Source: Mucilaginibacter sp. (lineage in GTDB: Bacteria; Bacteroidota; Bacteroidia; Sphingobacteriales; Sphingobacteriaceae). Taken from it: DNA of 45,708 nucleotides. This document shows positions 24,972 to 33,464 of this stretch, piece by piece. The DNA lies in contig NZ_JAQBOW010000152.1 in assembly GCF_028287845.1 (NCBI RefSeq), positions 1 to 45,708 on the forward strand, given 5' to 3'. The notes beneath the pieces were generated by a model, which ran no database searches, was not told the DNA's origin, and saw nothing but the letters and a program-made list of their open reading frames with translations. The stretch's first letter is position 1. Every line of letters starts with the position of its first letter. The position numbers and the translations under genes were made by a program.

Positions 24972-26378
24972 TTACTTATAAAACCCGAAATACTCCCTCG
25001 CGTTATTATAGCAGATATCCTGCACTATCTTACCTGTCCATTCCAAATCATTAGGTAGTTCGCCATTTTCAATATCGTTACCTAAAAGATTACACAATAT
25101 CCGCCTGAAATACTCATGCCTCGGGAACGACATAAAGCTGCGCGAATCGGTAAGCATACCAATCAACCCGCTCAACAACCCAATGTTTGAAAGTGAATTT
25201 AACTGCGCGGTCATTCCATCCTTCTGATCCATAAACCACCACGCCGAACCAAACTGCATTTTACCTGCTACTGATCCATCATTAAAATTACCGGCCATAG
25301 CGGCAAACAGGTCATTATTAACCGGGTTATTGTTATATAATATGGTTTTAGCCAGCTTATTCTCTTTATCTAATTTATCCAAAAAGCCCGACAAGCTTTT
25401 GCCTTGTGTAAAATCACCTATAGAATCCCAGCCGGTATCAGGGCCTAAAGTTGCCAGCGCGCGTGTATTATTATTACGTAAAGCGCCTAAATGGTATTGC
25501 TGTACCCAGCCTTTTTCATGATCCCATAAAGCAAACCGGAACAACAATGCTGATTTAAATTTCAAATTCTCATCCTGTGTAATAGCTTGCTTGCTTCTTA
25601 TTTTATTGAAGATGGCTTTTACTTCCTCATCGGTATAATCAGCCGCATAGATATGATCTAATCCATGATCTGATACTTCACAGCCATTAGCAGCAAAATA
25701 GTCATGGCGGCTTTTTAACGCTGATAGATAACCGTCCAGATCGGTTATGGTAGTATTCTCTACTTTCTCTAATTTATCAATGTAAGCGTTAAGCACTTCA
25801 ATATTATCAGCATTCATCGCCTTATCCGGCCTAAACGATGGTAACACCTTCGTACCATACCCATCCTGTTTTATTTTTTGGTGATGCGCCAAATTATCCA
25901 GCGGATCATCGGTAGTACCTATAACCTCTACCTTAAACTTTGTGATAAGGCTGCGTATGCTAAACTCCGGCGATTGCAGTTTTTCTGTACATTCATCGTA
26001 TATTTTTTTCGCGGTCGCGGGAGATAATACCTCTTTAATACTAAAATAGCGCTGCAGTTCTAGATGTGTCCAGTGATATAGGGGATTACGCAGCGTATAC
26101 GGAACGGTGGCTGCCCATTTCTCAAACTTTTCCCAATCGCTTTTATTACCCGTTACATAGGCTTCATTTACACCGTTGGCACGCATGGCCCGCCACTTAT
26201 AATGATCGCCGTTTAACCACATTTGGGTAATGTTATTAAAGTTCAGATCGGCGGCAATTTCATCAGGCGGCAAATGGCAGTGATAATCGATTATAGGCAT
26301 CGACTTTGCATAGTCATGATATAATTTTTGCGCGGTTTTGGTTTCTAATAGAAAGTCGTCGTCAAGAAAATTCTTCAT
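24972..26378 (-). CDS. uxaC: Glucuronate/galacturonate isomerase
   Basis: Interconverts D-glucuronate with D-fructuronate, and D-galacturonate with D-tagaturonate, the first cytoplasmic step of uronate use. The 468-residue amidohydrolase-fold protein starts with the family's KNFLDDDFLLETKTAQKLYH, has metal-binding IDYHCHLPPDE (His33, His35), the GTTDDPLDNLAHH stretch, and the C-terminal LTDSRSFMSFPRHEYFRRIL, all classic UxaC. It converges on kdgK-yhcH and shares their pathway, though it has its own promoter. Confidence 0.97.
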   Translation of the reverse strand: MKNFLDDDFLLETKTAQKLYHDYAKSMPIIDYHCHLPPDEIAADLNFNNITQMWLNGDHYKWRAMRANGVNEAYVTGNKSDWEKFEKWAATVPYTLRNPLYHWTHLELQRYFSIKEVLSPATAKKIYDECTEKLQSPEFSIRSLITKFKVEVIGTTDDPLDNLAHHQKIKQDGYGTKVLPSFRPDKAMNADNIEVLNAYIDKLEKVENTTITDLDGYLSALKSRHDYFAANGCEVSDHGLDHIYAADYTDEEVKAIFNKIRSKQAITQDENLKFKSALLFRFALWDHEKGWVQQYHLGALRNNNTRALATLGPDTGWDSIGDFTQGKSLSGFLDKLDKENKLAKTILYNNNPVNNDLFAAMAGNFNDGSVAGKMQFGSAWWFMDQKDGMTAQLNSLSNIGLLSGLIGMLTDSRSFMSFPRHEYFRRILCNLLGNDIENGELPNDLEWTGKIVQDICYNNAREYFGFYK

Positions 26379-26453
26379 CGGTTCACATATAAATTGCAGA
26401 CGACAATTATACTTTATATATAGTAGTTTACCAAGTTTAACGGCACCGAAATA

Positions 26454-27473
26454 CTATAACGATTGCGAAAAAGAGTGCAGCAATAACTCGGCAACCAGGG
26501 CAGATAAACTTACCGATGCGCAGGCAATAATATCATCGCCGGCACCATAATAAATGTATAGCATATCATCAAACAAAGCGGTACCCGTAGGAAAACAAAC
26601 ATTATCTACATCACCTGCTAATTCATACTCCTGGTCGGGTTTAAACAAAGGATATGGCAGCCTCGCTATTTCTTTTTTGGGATCATCCAGATCAAATAAG
26701 GCAGCACATGCCGAGTATTCGTACCCTTTAGCAACATATTGTACGCCATGGTAAATTACTAACCATCCATGCGCCGTTTCAACCGGAGGGCACCCGCCAC
26801 CTACGTAAGCTATTTCATGATCATATTTAGACGAAAGAAATATACTATCTTCTAAACGCGTTAGATAATTTGTCCAAAAATCAGGCGTCAATTCGTCAAG
26901 GCTATTAATAGCGGCAATTTGTATATCCGGTTTTATACGATGCAGAAAAGTGAGCTTTCCATTTATCCTGCTGGGAAAGAAAACAAGGTCCTTATCCATC
27001 ACAATAGTATCAGCCGCGTTGTAATCCGCCCGGTATCGTTCTATAAAGTTATTGTTGCTTATAAAAAGTTCATCAAATTGGGCATAAGTAATCTGCGGGA
27101 CAATTATACCATGCTTATCAAAATGTTGCAGATCTGTTGATGTAGCTACGGCCCCAAGCGCATCTTTACCATCAAAGGCTATGTATGACAGGTAATAGGT
27201 ATCATCAATTTTTGCTATCCGGGGATCCTCCATACCATGCTTTTCATAAGCGAATTGCGGCATCAAAAATGGAGTAGCCATACGTTCGGCTAAGTTTACC
27301 GGCCCATCAAGCTTACAATAGCCAATAGTAGAGTAATTCCCCACACGAACTGCCCTATAAAAAAGATGGACGATATCACCCTCCTTAACAACAGCCGGAT
27401 TTAAAACCCCGTCGTTTTCAAAATCAAGATCAGTGGTAGTAAGAATTACACCTTCTTTTTTAACCGTTATCAT
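26454..27473 (-). CDS. GH130 family glycosidase or phosphorylase
   Basis: 339 residues forming a five-bladed beta-propeller of the GH130 type. Visible are VLNPAVV (about 23-29) with HLFYRAV, the hallmark GMEDPRI (Asp83 as the conserved catalytic-site acid), a DKDLVFFP blade and the late GGGCPPVET and WLVIYHG motifs. GH130 enzymes phosphorolyse or hydrolyse beta-mannosides. I cannot settle which from sequence alone, because the phosphate-binding basic residues need an alignment. There is no signal peptide, so it acts in the cytoplasm. It is 75 bp upstream of uxaC on the same strand. Confidence 0.87.
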   Translation of the reverse strand: MITVKKEGVILTTTDLDFENDGVLNPAVVKEGDIVHLFYRAVRVGNYSTIGYCKLDGPVNLAERMATPFLMPQFAYEKHGMEDPRIAKIDDTYYLSYIAFDGKDALGAVATSTDLQHFDKHGIIVPQITYAQFDELFISNNNFIERYRADYNAADTIVMDKDLVFFPSRINGKLTFLHRIKPDIQIAAINSLDELTPDFWTNYLTRLEDSIFLSSKYDHEIAYVGGGCPPVETAHGWLVIYHGVQYVAKGYEYSACAALFDLDDPKKEIARLPYPLFKPDQEYELAGDVDNVCFPTGTALFDDMLYIYYGAGDDIIACASVSLSALVAELLLHSFSQSL

Positions 27474-27491
27474 TTATATAGGCAGACTGAT

Positions 27492-27707
27492 TTATATTGA
27501 TTTTTTTGAAGTAGCAACAATTACAATGCCGCCAACTAATAATATACCACCCAGGTAGGGCGGCCAGTTAACGGTTTTTTGGCGGTCCGCTGATATTTGG
27601 ATGGGGCCGGCATCAACTACTTTTTCCCTTTTGGTATAAGTAAATCCGGTCCATATTATCATTATGGCACCTACTACAATTAATACAATTCCGATTAACT
27701 TGTTCAT
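27492..27707 (-). CDS. Small two-helix membrane protein, unknown function
   Basis: 71 residues: a first transmembrane helix (MNKLIGIVLIVVGAIMIIW), a charged extramembrane stretch including KREKVVDAGPIQISADRQK, the motif NWPPYLGGILL leading into a second helix, and a lysine tail. I have seen this layout in other Bacteroidota and proteobacteria but know no role. It is just upstream of the GH130 gene (18 bp), same strand. Confidence 0.75.
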   Translation of the reverse strand: MNKLIGIVLIVVGAIMIIWTGFTYTKREKVVDAGPIQISADRQKTVNWPPYLGGILLVGGIVIVATSKKSI

Positions 27708-27769
27708 AATAGTTTATTTGATACTAATAATACAAATTGAGGTAAATTGTTTGATTGCAATTCGATGTG

Positions 27770-27803
27770 CTGTCCCAGGGACACCTGAATACACCTGGGA
27801 CAG
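27770..27803. repeat. Inverted repeat CTGTCCCAGG
   Basis: CTGTCCCAGG (27770-27779) and its exact complement CCTGGGACAG (27794-27803), loop 14 nt, followed by a partial third unit GTGGGACAG. It lies between the HAD phosphatase stop and the start of the small membrane protein, so it could be a weak terminator (no T-run on either strand). Confidence 0.55.
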
Positions 27804-27848
27804 TGTGGGACAGATACATTTATGAGAATACTTGTATCTTTTAAAAGT

Positions 27849-28619
27849 TTAAAAAACATTATCATATCTGCCTTTTTTATCTAAACAGGCTATAATACCT
27901 TCAATAACACGCTTGGTTTCGTCGGGATCTTTTACAGCGATAGTAGTAATACCCGTTTCTTTTGCCGGGTAATCGTTTCCTCCCGGAAATATGGCATCGC
28001 CAATAAATATCATTTCCTTTTTTTTGATATTTAATATGTCTCTTAGTTTTTTAATTCCGTATGCTTTGTCAATGCCGGGTTTGGTAATATCAACAGAAGT
28101 GGTACCACCTAAATTCACAGAAAATTGGGGAATTGTGATGCTTAGTGCCTTTTGTATCTTTTTCCGTTTGGCAAAGCCGGGGTCCCACTCCCGCTTTGCA
28201 GCCAAAGGCGCTTCTTGCCCTAGTGCCGAGTAGGTGATCTGGCTACCCCTATCCTCAATCTGCTCACCCCATGTTTTTTCAGGCTTAAAGCCTTGCTCTT
28301 CAACAGCGGCATTAAGCGAGTTAATAATCTTCTTTTTTTCTTCTCCAGTAAAATCTTCCGAATATAATTTCTTCCATTCTCCATTATATTCATAGAATTT
28401 AGTACCACAGGTAGGCAGTATTGACAAGTTTTTAAGTTGCTTATCTATTGCTAAATAAGACAATACCTGCTTTTCAAACTGGGGCCAGTCGCCTCCTGAT
28501 ATGATAGCAACCCGGGTAACGCTTATTAAAGCGTTCAATATCTTTACCATTTCATCATCAATTGCCGATTTACTTTCGGCAAGTGTCCCATCCAGGTCAA
28601 ATACAATAAGTTTTTTCAT
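27849..28619 (-). CDS. HAD-IIB family phosphatase (phosphomannomutase-like)
   Basis: 256 residues of the haloacid dehalogenase superfamily, Cof/phosphomannomutase-like subclass. Motif I VFDLDGTLAESK (nucleophile Asp in DxDGT), motif II AIISGGDW, a C2B-type cap, and motifs III/IV FIGDAIFPGGNDYPA with the Mg2+ aspartates are all present. The subclass dephosphorylates or rearranges sugar phosphates; the substrate is uncertain. It is 26 bp downstream of the class I aldolase on the same strand, suggesting shared transcription and a sugar-phosphate role. Confidence 0.88.
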   Translation of the reverse strand: MKKLIVFDLDGTLAESKSAIDDEMVKILNALISVTRVAIISGGDWPQFEKQVLSYLAIDKQLKNLSILPTCGTKFYEYNGEWKKLYSEDFTGEEKKKIINSLNAAVEEQGFKPEKTWGEQIEDRGSQITYSALGQEAPLAAKREWDPGFAKRKKIQKALSITIPQFSVNLGGTTSVDITKPGIDKAYGIKKLRDILNIKKKEMIFIGDAIFPGGNDYPAKETGITTIAVKDPDETKRVIEGIIACLDKKGRYDNVF

Positions 28620-28645
28620 ATAATTAGTTCAATATCAGGGCGCTT

Positions 28646-29677
28646 TTATTTCCCTACAGCGCTTTCCTTATCAACACTGTATTCTCCGCGCCGTGCGGCA
28701 TTATTCATGCTTGCCCTAAAGTAAAGCATTTGCTGTGCTGCTTTTACATTTTCGGGATTACCTTTCCAAATTGCTAAGGCGGGTTGTTGTATAGCCCTGG
28801 CGAAAGAGAAGGTAAGCGGCCATGGCAACTTACCGGCAAACTTAATATTCATAGCTTGTAAATGCGCGGTTGCATCCTCTGCAGACTGGCCGCCGGACAA
28901 AAATGCAACACCGGCCACTTCGGCAGGAACTGATTCTAACAGGCAATTAACCGTAGCGGTTGCAACCTCATCTACCCAGTTCTGTTTAGGGCAGTCTTTT
29001 CCCGCTATAACCATATTTGGCTTTAATATCAATCCTTGCAGGTTCACTCTTTGGGTAGCTAATTGTTCAAAAAGTTTCTGTATGGTTTTTCCCGTTACTT
29101 CATAGCACTGCTCAATTGTATGGTCGCCATCCATTAATACTTCAGGCTCAACAATAGGTACTAACCCTGCTTCCTGGCAAAGGGCCGCGTAACGGGCAAG
29201 CGCGTGTGTATTTGCTTCTATACAACCATCGGTAGGTATGCCTTCGCCTATAGTAATAACCGCGCGCCATTTAGCAAAACGTGCACCTAAGCTATAGTAT
29301 TTATTTAACCGGTCGCGCAGGTCATCTAAACCTTCAGTAACTTTTTCACCCGGGAATCCGGCCAAATTCACTGTTCCTGCATCTACTTTAATTCCGGGAA
29401 TAATACCTGCCTGTTTCAGTATATCAACAAATAAAACGCCGTCTGCTGTTGCCTGATAGATGGTTTCATCAAACAAAATGGCACCACTAATACACTCGCC
29501 TAAGTTTGGTGCAGTAACAATTAGCTCGCGGTAAGCCCGGCGGTATTCTACCGTTAGTGGTATGCCCACCTCTGCAAAACGTTTATTACAGGTTGGTAAG
29601 CTTTCGTCCATTGCCAACAGGCCCTTATCGCCTGCCATTAATGCTGATGCTATTTGTTTAAGGTCTTGAATATTCAT
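28646..29677 (-). CDS. fba: Class I fructose-bisphosphate aldolase
   Basis: 343 residues from the ATG at 29677 (MNIQDLKQIASALMAGDKGL); an upstream in-frame start at 29725 only adds non-conserved sequence. Metal-independent aldolase splitting fructose-1,6-bisphosphate by a Schiff base. Family motifs are GLLAMDESLPTCNKRF, KVDAGTV, ARFAKWRAVI, VPIVEPEVL, LILKPNMV with the Schiff-base Lys, and FLSGGQSAEDATAHL. This is the animal/plant-like class I type, present in a subset of bacteria. It is followed by the HAD phosphatase. Confidence 0.94.
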   Translation of the reverse strand: MNIQDLKQIASALMAGDKGLLAMDESLPTCNKRFAEVGIPLTVEYRRAYRELIVTAPNLGECISGAILFDETIYQATADGVLFVDILKQAGIIPGIKVDAGTVNLAGFPGEKVTEGLDDLRDRLNKYYSLGARFAKWRAVITIGEGIPTDGCIEANTHALARYAALCQEAGLVPIVEPEVLMDGDHTIEQCYEVTGKTIQKLFEQLATQRVNLQGLILKPNMVIAGKDCPKQNWVDEVATATVNCLLESVPAEVAGVAFLSGGQSAEDATAHLQAMNIKFAGKLPWPLTFSFARAIQQPALAIWKGNPENVKAAQQMLYFRASMNNAARRGEYSVDKESAVGK

Positions 29678-29730
29678 TAAAGCATCAACAACTATTAGTG
29701 TTAATTGTGTTTGATTACTTTGCAATAAAA

Positions 29731-29763
29731 AAGGGGCTAACCATTTTTGGTCAGCCCCTTTTT
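29731..29763 (-). terminator. Rho-independent terminator after the dehydrogenase-like gene
   Basis: GGGGCTAACC, loop ATTTTT, GGTCAGCCCC (one A-C mismatch) flanked by A and T runs on both sides, so functional on the minus strand 23 bp past the stop at 29786. It separates the redox cluster from the aldolase gene. Confidence 0.88.
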
Positions 29764-29785
29764 CAGGATTTAATATATTTAAGAA

Positions 29786-32044
29786 TTATCTTCTTCTGCG
29801 CAAAGGTTTTATGGTATCCAATTCGGCCATGGTATAGCCGTTTGTTCTACCAACTGTAGCGTCTCTAATTCTTTGTACATCCTCAGGTAATACAACAGGC
29901 GCTTTGTTACCAAAGTCGCTGCGGATATAACTTAATACCGATGCGATATAAGTATTATCATTACCACCTAATGCAGGCATTACATCAGTATAAGCAGTAC
30001 CCCTTATAGGGCCGCTTAAACCATAAAGCAATACCCTTATCAATTTATCTGACGACATGTTATTTACATCAAGGTTACCGGCCAATGCAGGTGCAGTTGA
30101 AGTTACCCCACCATTGAAAACACCTTTACCATCAGTGCCATGACAGGTAAAGCAAAGTTGTTTAAATATTATTGAACCCTGGCCAACCAGTTTTGCACTT
30201 TGCTCATTTAAAGCTTTTTGCCTTACTATCTGTTCTGCCTTTGCTTTAATTTTATTTTCAAATGTAGTTTGAGAATAAGTCAGCATCGGATCATTAGGAT
30301 AATTCTTCAACAAATCAGCAATTATCTGTTTTCCTTTATCAGCTTTTACAAAACGCATGGTTAGCAATAACTGGAAGCGAACATCTGCGCTTGGATCATT
30401 TTCCATTTTTTCCAGCACATCTATAGCATGGCTATCTTTTTTCATAAAGTCCTCGCCAATCCAAACAGTAGTTTTACGTACTTCGGCATCAGGGTCTTTT
30501 AAAGCTTTACCAAATGTTTCGGCATCCATCTCGTTTAACCCATTCAAGGTCCATAACGCATGTATCCTGGCTAACTGACCACCACCGGCAGCCAAGGTTT
30601 TTAATGCAGGCACTACAGATTTATCTTGTCTAAGCACTAATAGTTTTTGCGCGTTATCTCTCCACCAGCCATTAGGGCTGTTTAAATGCTCAACTAACTG
30701 TGCACTGGTTTCTTCCAACATATGCGGACGAACTTTATTGGGTTTGTACGCATCATTAACTAAACGGTAGATACGGCCACGACCAACATTCGTTTGAAGT
30801 CCTTTTTGTTGAATTTTTGGGCGCAGATAACTATCTGCTTTGGTCCATTCGCTTTCCTGAATTATACCATGGTACATATCTACAATATACATACAACCAT
30901 CAGGGCCCGTAGTAGTATTTACCGGCCTAAAGTTAAGGTCTGTAGAAGCAATGAACTCTGATTTATCATAAGCGTTCTTTAAAAATATCTTACCATTGGT
31001 GTTAGTTACTTTAGCTCTACGTATCAACCTTCCTACCGGTTCGCAAATAAACAGATCGCCTTTCATGTCGGCCGGTAAGCGGTCGCCTCTAAAAATCGAC
31101 TGTCCATTGCTGGCAGTAAAGTGATTAAGTGTGCTATCAGTTTTACGTAACCTGTTTAAACCGCCTTGTACATCAGGAGTAGTTACGATGGGCCATACCG
31201 CGTTAAAGTCAATCGGGTCATATTGATCTCTGAAATCTAATTGACCGTAATGCAGGTTTTGCTGAAAATCCAATGCAGGAACTTCGCTACCAGCAGATGA
31301 AAAGAATAATCTTCCATAATCATCGTTACCCAAACCCCATTGTGGCGGGGCACCTTCCATTAAAGTATCAGGGATCACTTTATCACCTTTTACAGTATAG
31401 CGTACGGGATCATAAGTAAGGTACAAGCGGTTATCCAAATTCCAAACTAACCCACTTTTTTGATGCTCTAAATTGTTGGTATTAGTACCATGATTTTCGT
31501 AAGCTATCCAATTTTTATCAGCAACACCGTCGCCATTGGTATCCTGGAAGCAGTAAACGCTGTTTGACCAGGTCAGGCTAACTAATAAACGGCCATGATC
31601 CAGCGGCTGCAATGTTCTTGGCAGTACCAGATGATCTGCAAATACAGTCATTTTGTCCATTACGCCATCACCATTGGTATCTTCTAATAATTTGATCTTA
31701 CAATCGGCATTATGTTCGCCGGTACCGTTAACATCAAGCATGTAGGTATTTAATTCTGCAACGTACATTCTTGCATCACCATCCCAGGCAATAGCAACCG
31801 GTGCACTAACCATAGGCTCGCTGGCTACCAATTGCAAATGATATCCAGCAGGCATATAAATATGCTTCATTTCCTCTTCGGGAGATTTAGGTGTTGGATC
31901 AGGGTGCATGTCAACCAATATTCTGCCTGACGCGTCTCTTTGCACAGGATATTGTGTAACATATTTTTGTGTTACCTTACAGGTATAAAACAATACGGCC
32001 GACGCGCATGTAATACCTAAAAGCCATTTGTGATTATGTTTCAT
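29786..32044 (-). CDS. Exported beta-propeller dehydrogenase-like protein with HEAT-like region and C-terminal cytochrome c domain
   Basis: 752 residues. The N-terminus is a signal ending FYTC (Cys22), likely a lipoprotein. Residues about 60-420 form the propeller of the PVC-type / membrane-bound dehydrogenase-like family (HLQLVASEPMVSAPVAIAWD, RMYVAELNTYMLD, EDTNGDGVMDK, TGPDGCMYIVDMYHG). About 440-600 is helical with HEAT-like repeats. A haem c domain ends the protein: CFTCH (Cys631, Cys634, His635) and a later Met in DVMPALGGND. It probably oxidises a sugar or alcohol in the periplasm and passes electrons to its haem; the substrate and any quinone cofactor are unknown. Downstream of the ThuA-like gene by 50 bp, same strand. 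Confidence 0.85.
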   Translation of the reverse strand: MKHNHKWLLGITCASAVLFYTCKVTQKYVTQYPVQRDASGRILVDMHPDPTPKSPEEEMKHIYMPAGYHLQLVASEPMVSAPVAIAWDGDARMYVAELNTYMLDVNGTGEHNADCKIKLLEDTNGDGVMDKMTVFADHLVLPRTLQPLDHGRLLVSLTWSNSVYCFQDTNGDGVADKNWIAYENHGTNTNNLEHQKSGLVWNLDNRLYLTYDPVRYTVKGDKVIPDTLMEGAPPQWGLGNDDYGRLFFSSAGSEVPALDFQQNLHYGQLDFRDQYDPIDFNAVWPIVTTPDVQGGLNRLRKTDSTLNHFTASNGQSIFRGDRLPADMKGDLFICEPVGRLIRRAKVTNTNGKIFLKNAYDKSEFIASTDLNFRPVNTTTGPDGCMYIVDMYHGIIQESEWTKADSYLRPKIQQKGLQTNVGRGRIYRLVNDAYKPNKVRPHMLEETSAQLVEHLNSPNGWWRDNAQKLLVLRQDKSVVPALKTLAAGGGQLARIHALWTLNGLNEMDAETFGKALKDPDAEVRKTTVWIGEDFMKKDSHAIDVLEKMENDPSADVRFQLLLTMRFVKADKGKQIIADLLKNYPNDPMLTYSQTTFENKIKAKAEQIVRQKALNEQSAKLVGQGSIIFKQLCFTCHGTDGKGVFNGGVTSTAPALAGNLDVNNMSSDKLIRVLLYGLSGPIRGTAYTDVMPALGGNDNTYIASVLSYIRSDFGNKAPVVLPEDVQRIRDATVGRTNGYTMAELDTIKPLRRRR

Positions 32045-32094
32045 TTAGTTTATTTGAGGTTTGTTAGTTTAGTTTTATTGGTTGTGTTGTATAC

Positions 32095-32892
32095 CTATTT
32101 TTGCATCTTTTTTCTACCCATGGCATATTCTATGCCACCTAAAAGATGTTGCAGGAAAAGTGGATCTGAATAAGTTTCATCTGTATGGCCTAACTCAGTA
32201 TAAAAAGATCTGCCACCATCAAAATCATGATACCAGGCTAAAGGATGGTCTGCACCCATTTTTAACTTCTCATCCTTGGGCTCATACTTGAAGCTTGTTT
32301 CATCCAGTTTTATTAAAACATGCAAATCTTTAGCTATAAACTTATAATGATACCACTCATCTTTTCTTGTCCAGCGGCGTGGTAAATGCTTAGTTGCGAT
32401 CGATGTTGAATCAACAACATCTAAAGTTGCTAAAGGAGTTCCACCCGGATGGCCTTTAAAATAACCGCCCGACAGATCACCATACCATTGCCAATTATAT
32501 TCTGCATCAGTAGCTGCGTGTATACCAACATAGCCACCACCATGCTCTATATAATTTTTTAAAGCAGCTTTCGACTCATCTTTTTTAAAGAAATCACCGG
32601 TGGTGCTTAAAAATATAATGGCCGAATATTGTTTTAAATTGTCGTCAGTGAATTTGCTTTCGTTAACAGTGGAGTCAACAGCAAAACCATTTTCGGCACC
32701 CATCTTTTGAATGGCTGCTATACCTGCCTTAATAGATCCGTGATGAAAGCCTGCCGTTTTGCAGTATATTAACACTTTATAATCTTTCTTTTTTGAAGCC
32801 CCATGCGAAGCGCCGCATGAACTAATTAAAATAGCTACAGCACACAATGCTAAATAGCTAATTAAGCGATTAATTTTTAATTGATTTCTCAT
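32095..32892 (-). CDS. ThuA-like domain lipoprotein
   Basis: 265 residues with a lipoprotein signal (LISSC near residue 26). The mature part is one ThuA-like domain: VLIYCKTAGFHHGSIKAGI, YSAIIFLSTTGDFF, GGGYVGIHAATDAEYNWQWY and FKGHPGG are hallmarks of this class I glutamine-amidotransferase-like fold. ThuA of rhizobia works in trehalose/sucrose use via 3-keto sugars. Exported ThuA proteins often sit next to DUF1080 hydrolases and oxidoreductases in Bacteroidota. Here it lies upstream of the haem dehydrogenase gene and probably in one operon with it. Confidence 0.9.
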   Translation of the reverse strand: MRNQLKINRLISYLALCAVAILISSCGASHGASKKKDYKVLIYCKTAGFHHGSIKAGIAAIQKMGAENGFAVDSTVNESKFTDDNLKQYSAIIFLSTTGDFFKKDESKAALKNYIEHGGGYVGIHAATDAEYNWQWYGDLSGGYFKGHPGGTPLATLDVVDSTSIATKHLPRRWTRKDEWYHYKFIAKDLHVLIKLDETSFKYEPKDEKLKMGADHPLAWYHDFDGGRSFYTELGHTDETYSDPLFLQHLLGGIEYAMGRKKMQK

Positions 32893-32991
32893 GTATTATT
32901 TAGGTTATATTGGTTTAATTCAAAAAATCCGAATGCGCCAATTGGTTAAAAGAGCATCATAGATAATCACCCGCACTATACTTTATAAAAC

Positions 32992-33030
32992 AACAAGTTT
33001 ATTAACACCCCATGTGCTAATAAACTTGTT
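32992..33030 (-). terminator. Hairpin terminator after the cytochrome c gene
   Basis: AACAAGTTTATTA and its exact complement TAATAAACTTGTT (13 bp), with CAC/GTG pairing inside the loop. It starts 33 bp past the cytochrome stop on the minus strand and is followed there by GTTTTAT. It likely limits readthrough into the ThuA-like gene. Confidence 0.65.
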
Positions 33031-33062
33031 CAATCCTGCCAATCACTCAACAGGGGGTATTA

Positions 33063-33464
33063 TTATTTAAGAGACAAAATGTACTCTACCATTTTTTTAA
33101 TATCGGCAGGGTTAAGAGCAGGGTGCGGCGACATTGGCACTGTTCCCCATACACCACTACCACCGGCAATAACCTTTTTAGTAAGGGCATCATAATTTGC
33201 TTCGGTAGCAGGATATTTTTTAGCAACATCATTATATGCCGGGCCTACTACTTTTACATCTACTTTATGACAGCTAAGGCAATCATTTTTTGCCAATAAT
33301 TGCTTTCCTTCTTCTATATCTACAGCGCTTACTTTTTTAGCAGAGGCTACAGTAGTTTTTTTAACAACAGTAGTTTTAGTTGATTTTTTAACAACAGTTT
33401 GCGCAAATGAACTTACCGAAGCAATTGCGATAATTAAGCCTGTTAAGATGATAGTTCTTTTCAT
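33063..33464 (-). CDS. Small periplasmic cytochrome c (class I)
   Basis: 133 residues: a Sec signal (MKRTIILTGLIIAIASVSSFA), a Lys/Thr/Val-rich linker with KKTT repeats (22-46), and a monohaem domain with haem attachment CLSCH (Cys62, Cys65, His66), GPAYNDVAKKY and the distal Met in TVPMSPHPAL. This is the c551/c552-like type found in Bacteroidota. It is expected to carry electrons from the neighbouring dehydrogenase-like protein to a terminal oxidase. Transcription is leftward, upstream of the ThuA-like gene but separated by a hairpin. Confidence 0.92.
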   Translation of the reverse strand: MKRTIILTGLIIAIASVSSFAQTVVKKSTKTTVVKKTTVASAKKVSAVDIEEGKQLLAKNDCLSCHKVDVKVVGPAYNDVAKKYPATEANYDALTKKVIAGGSGVWGTVPMSPHPALNPADIKKMVEYILSLK

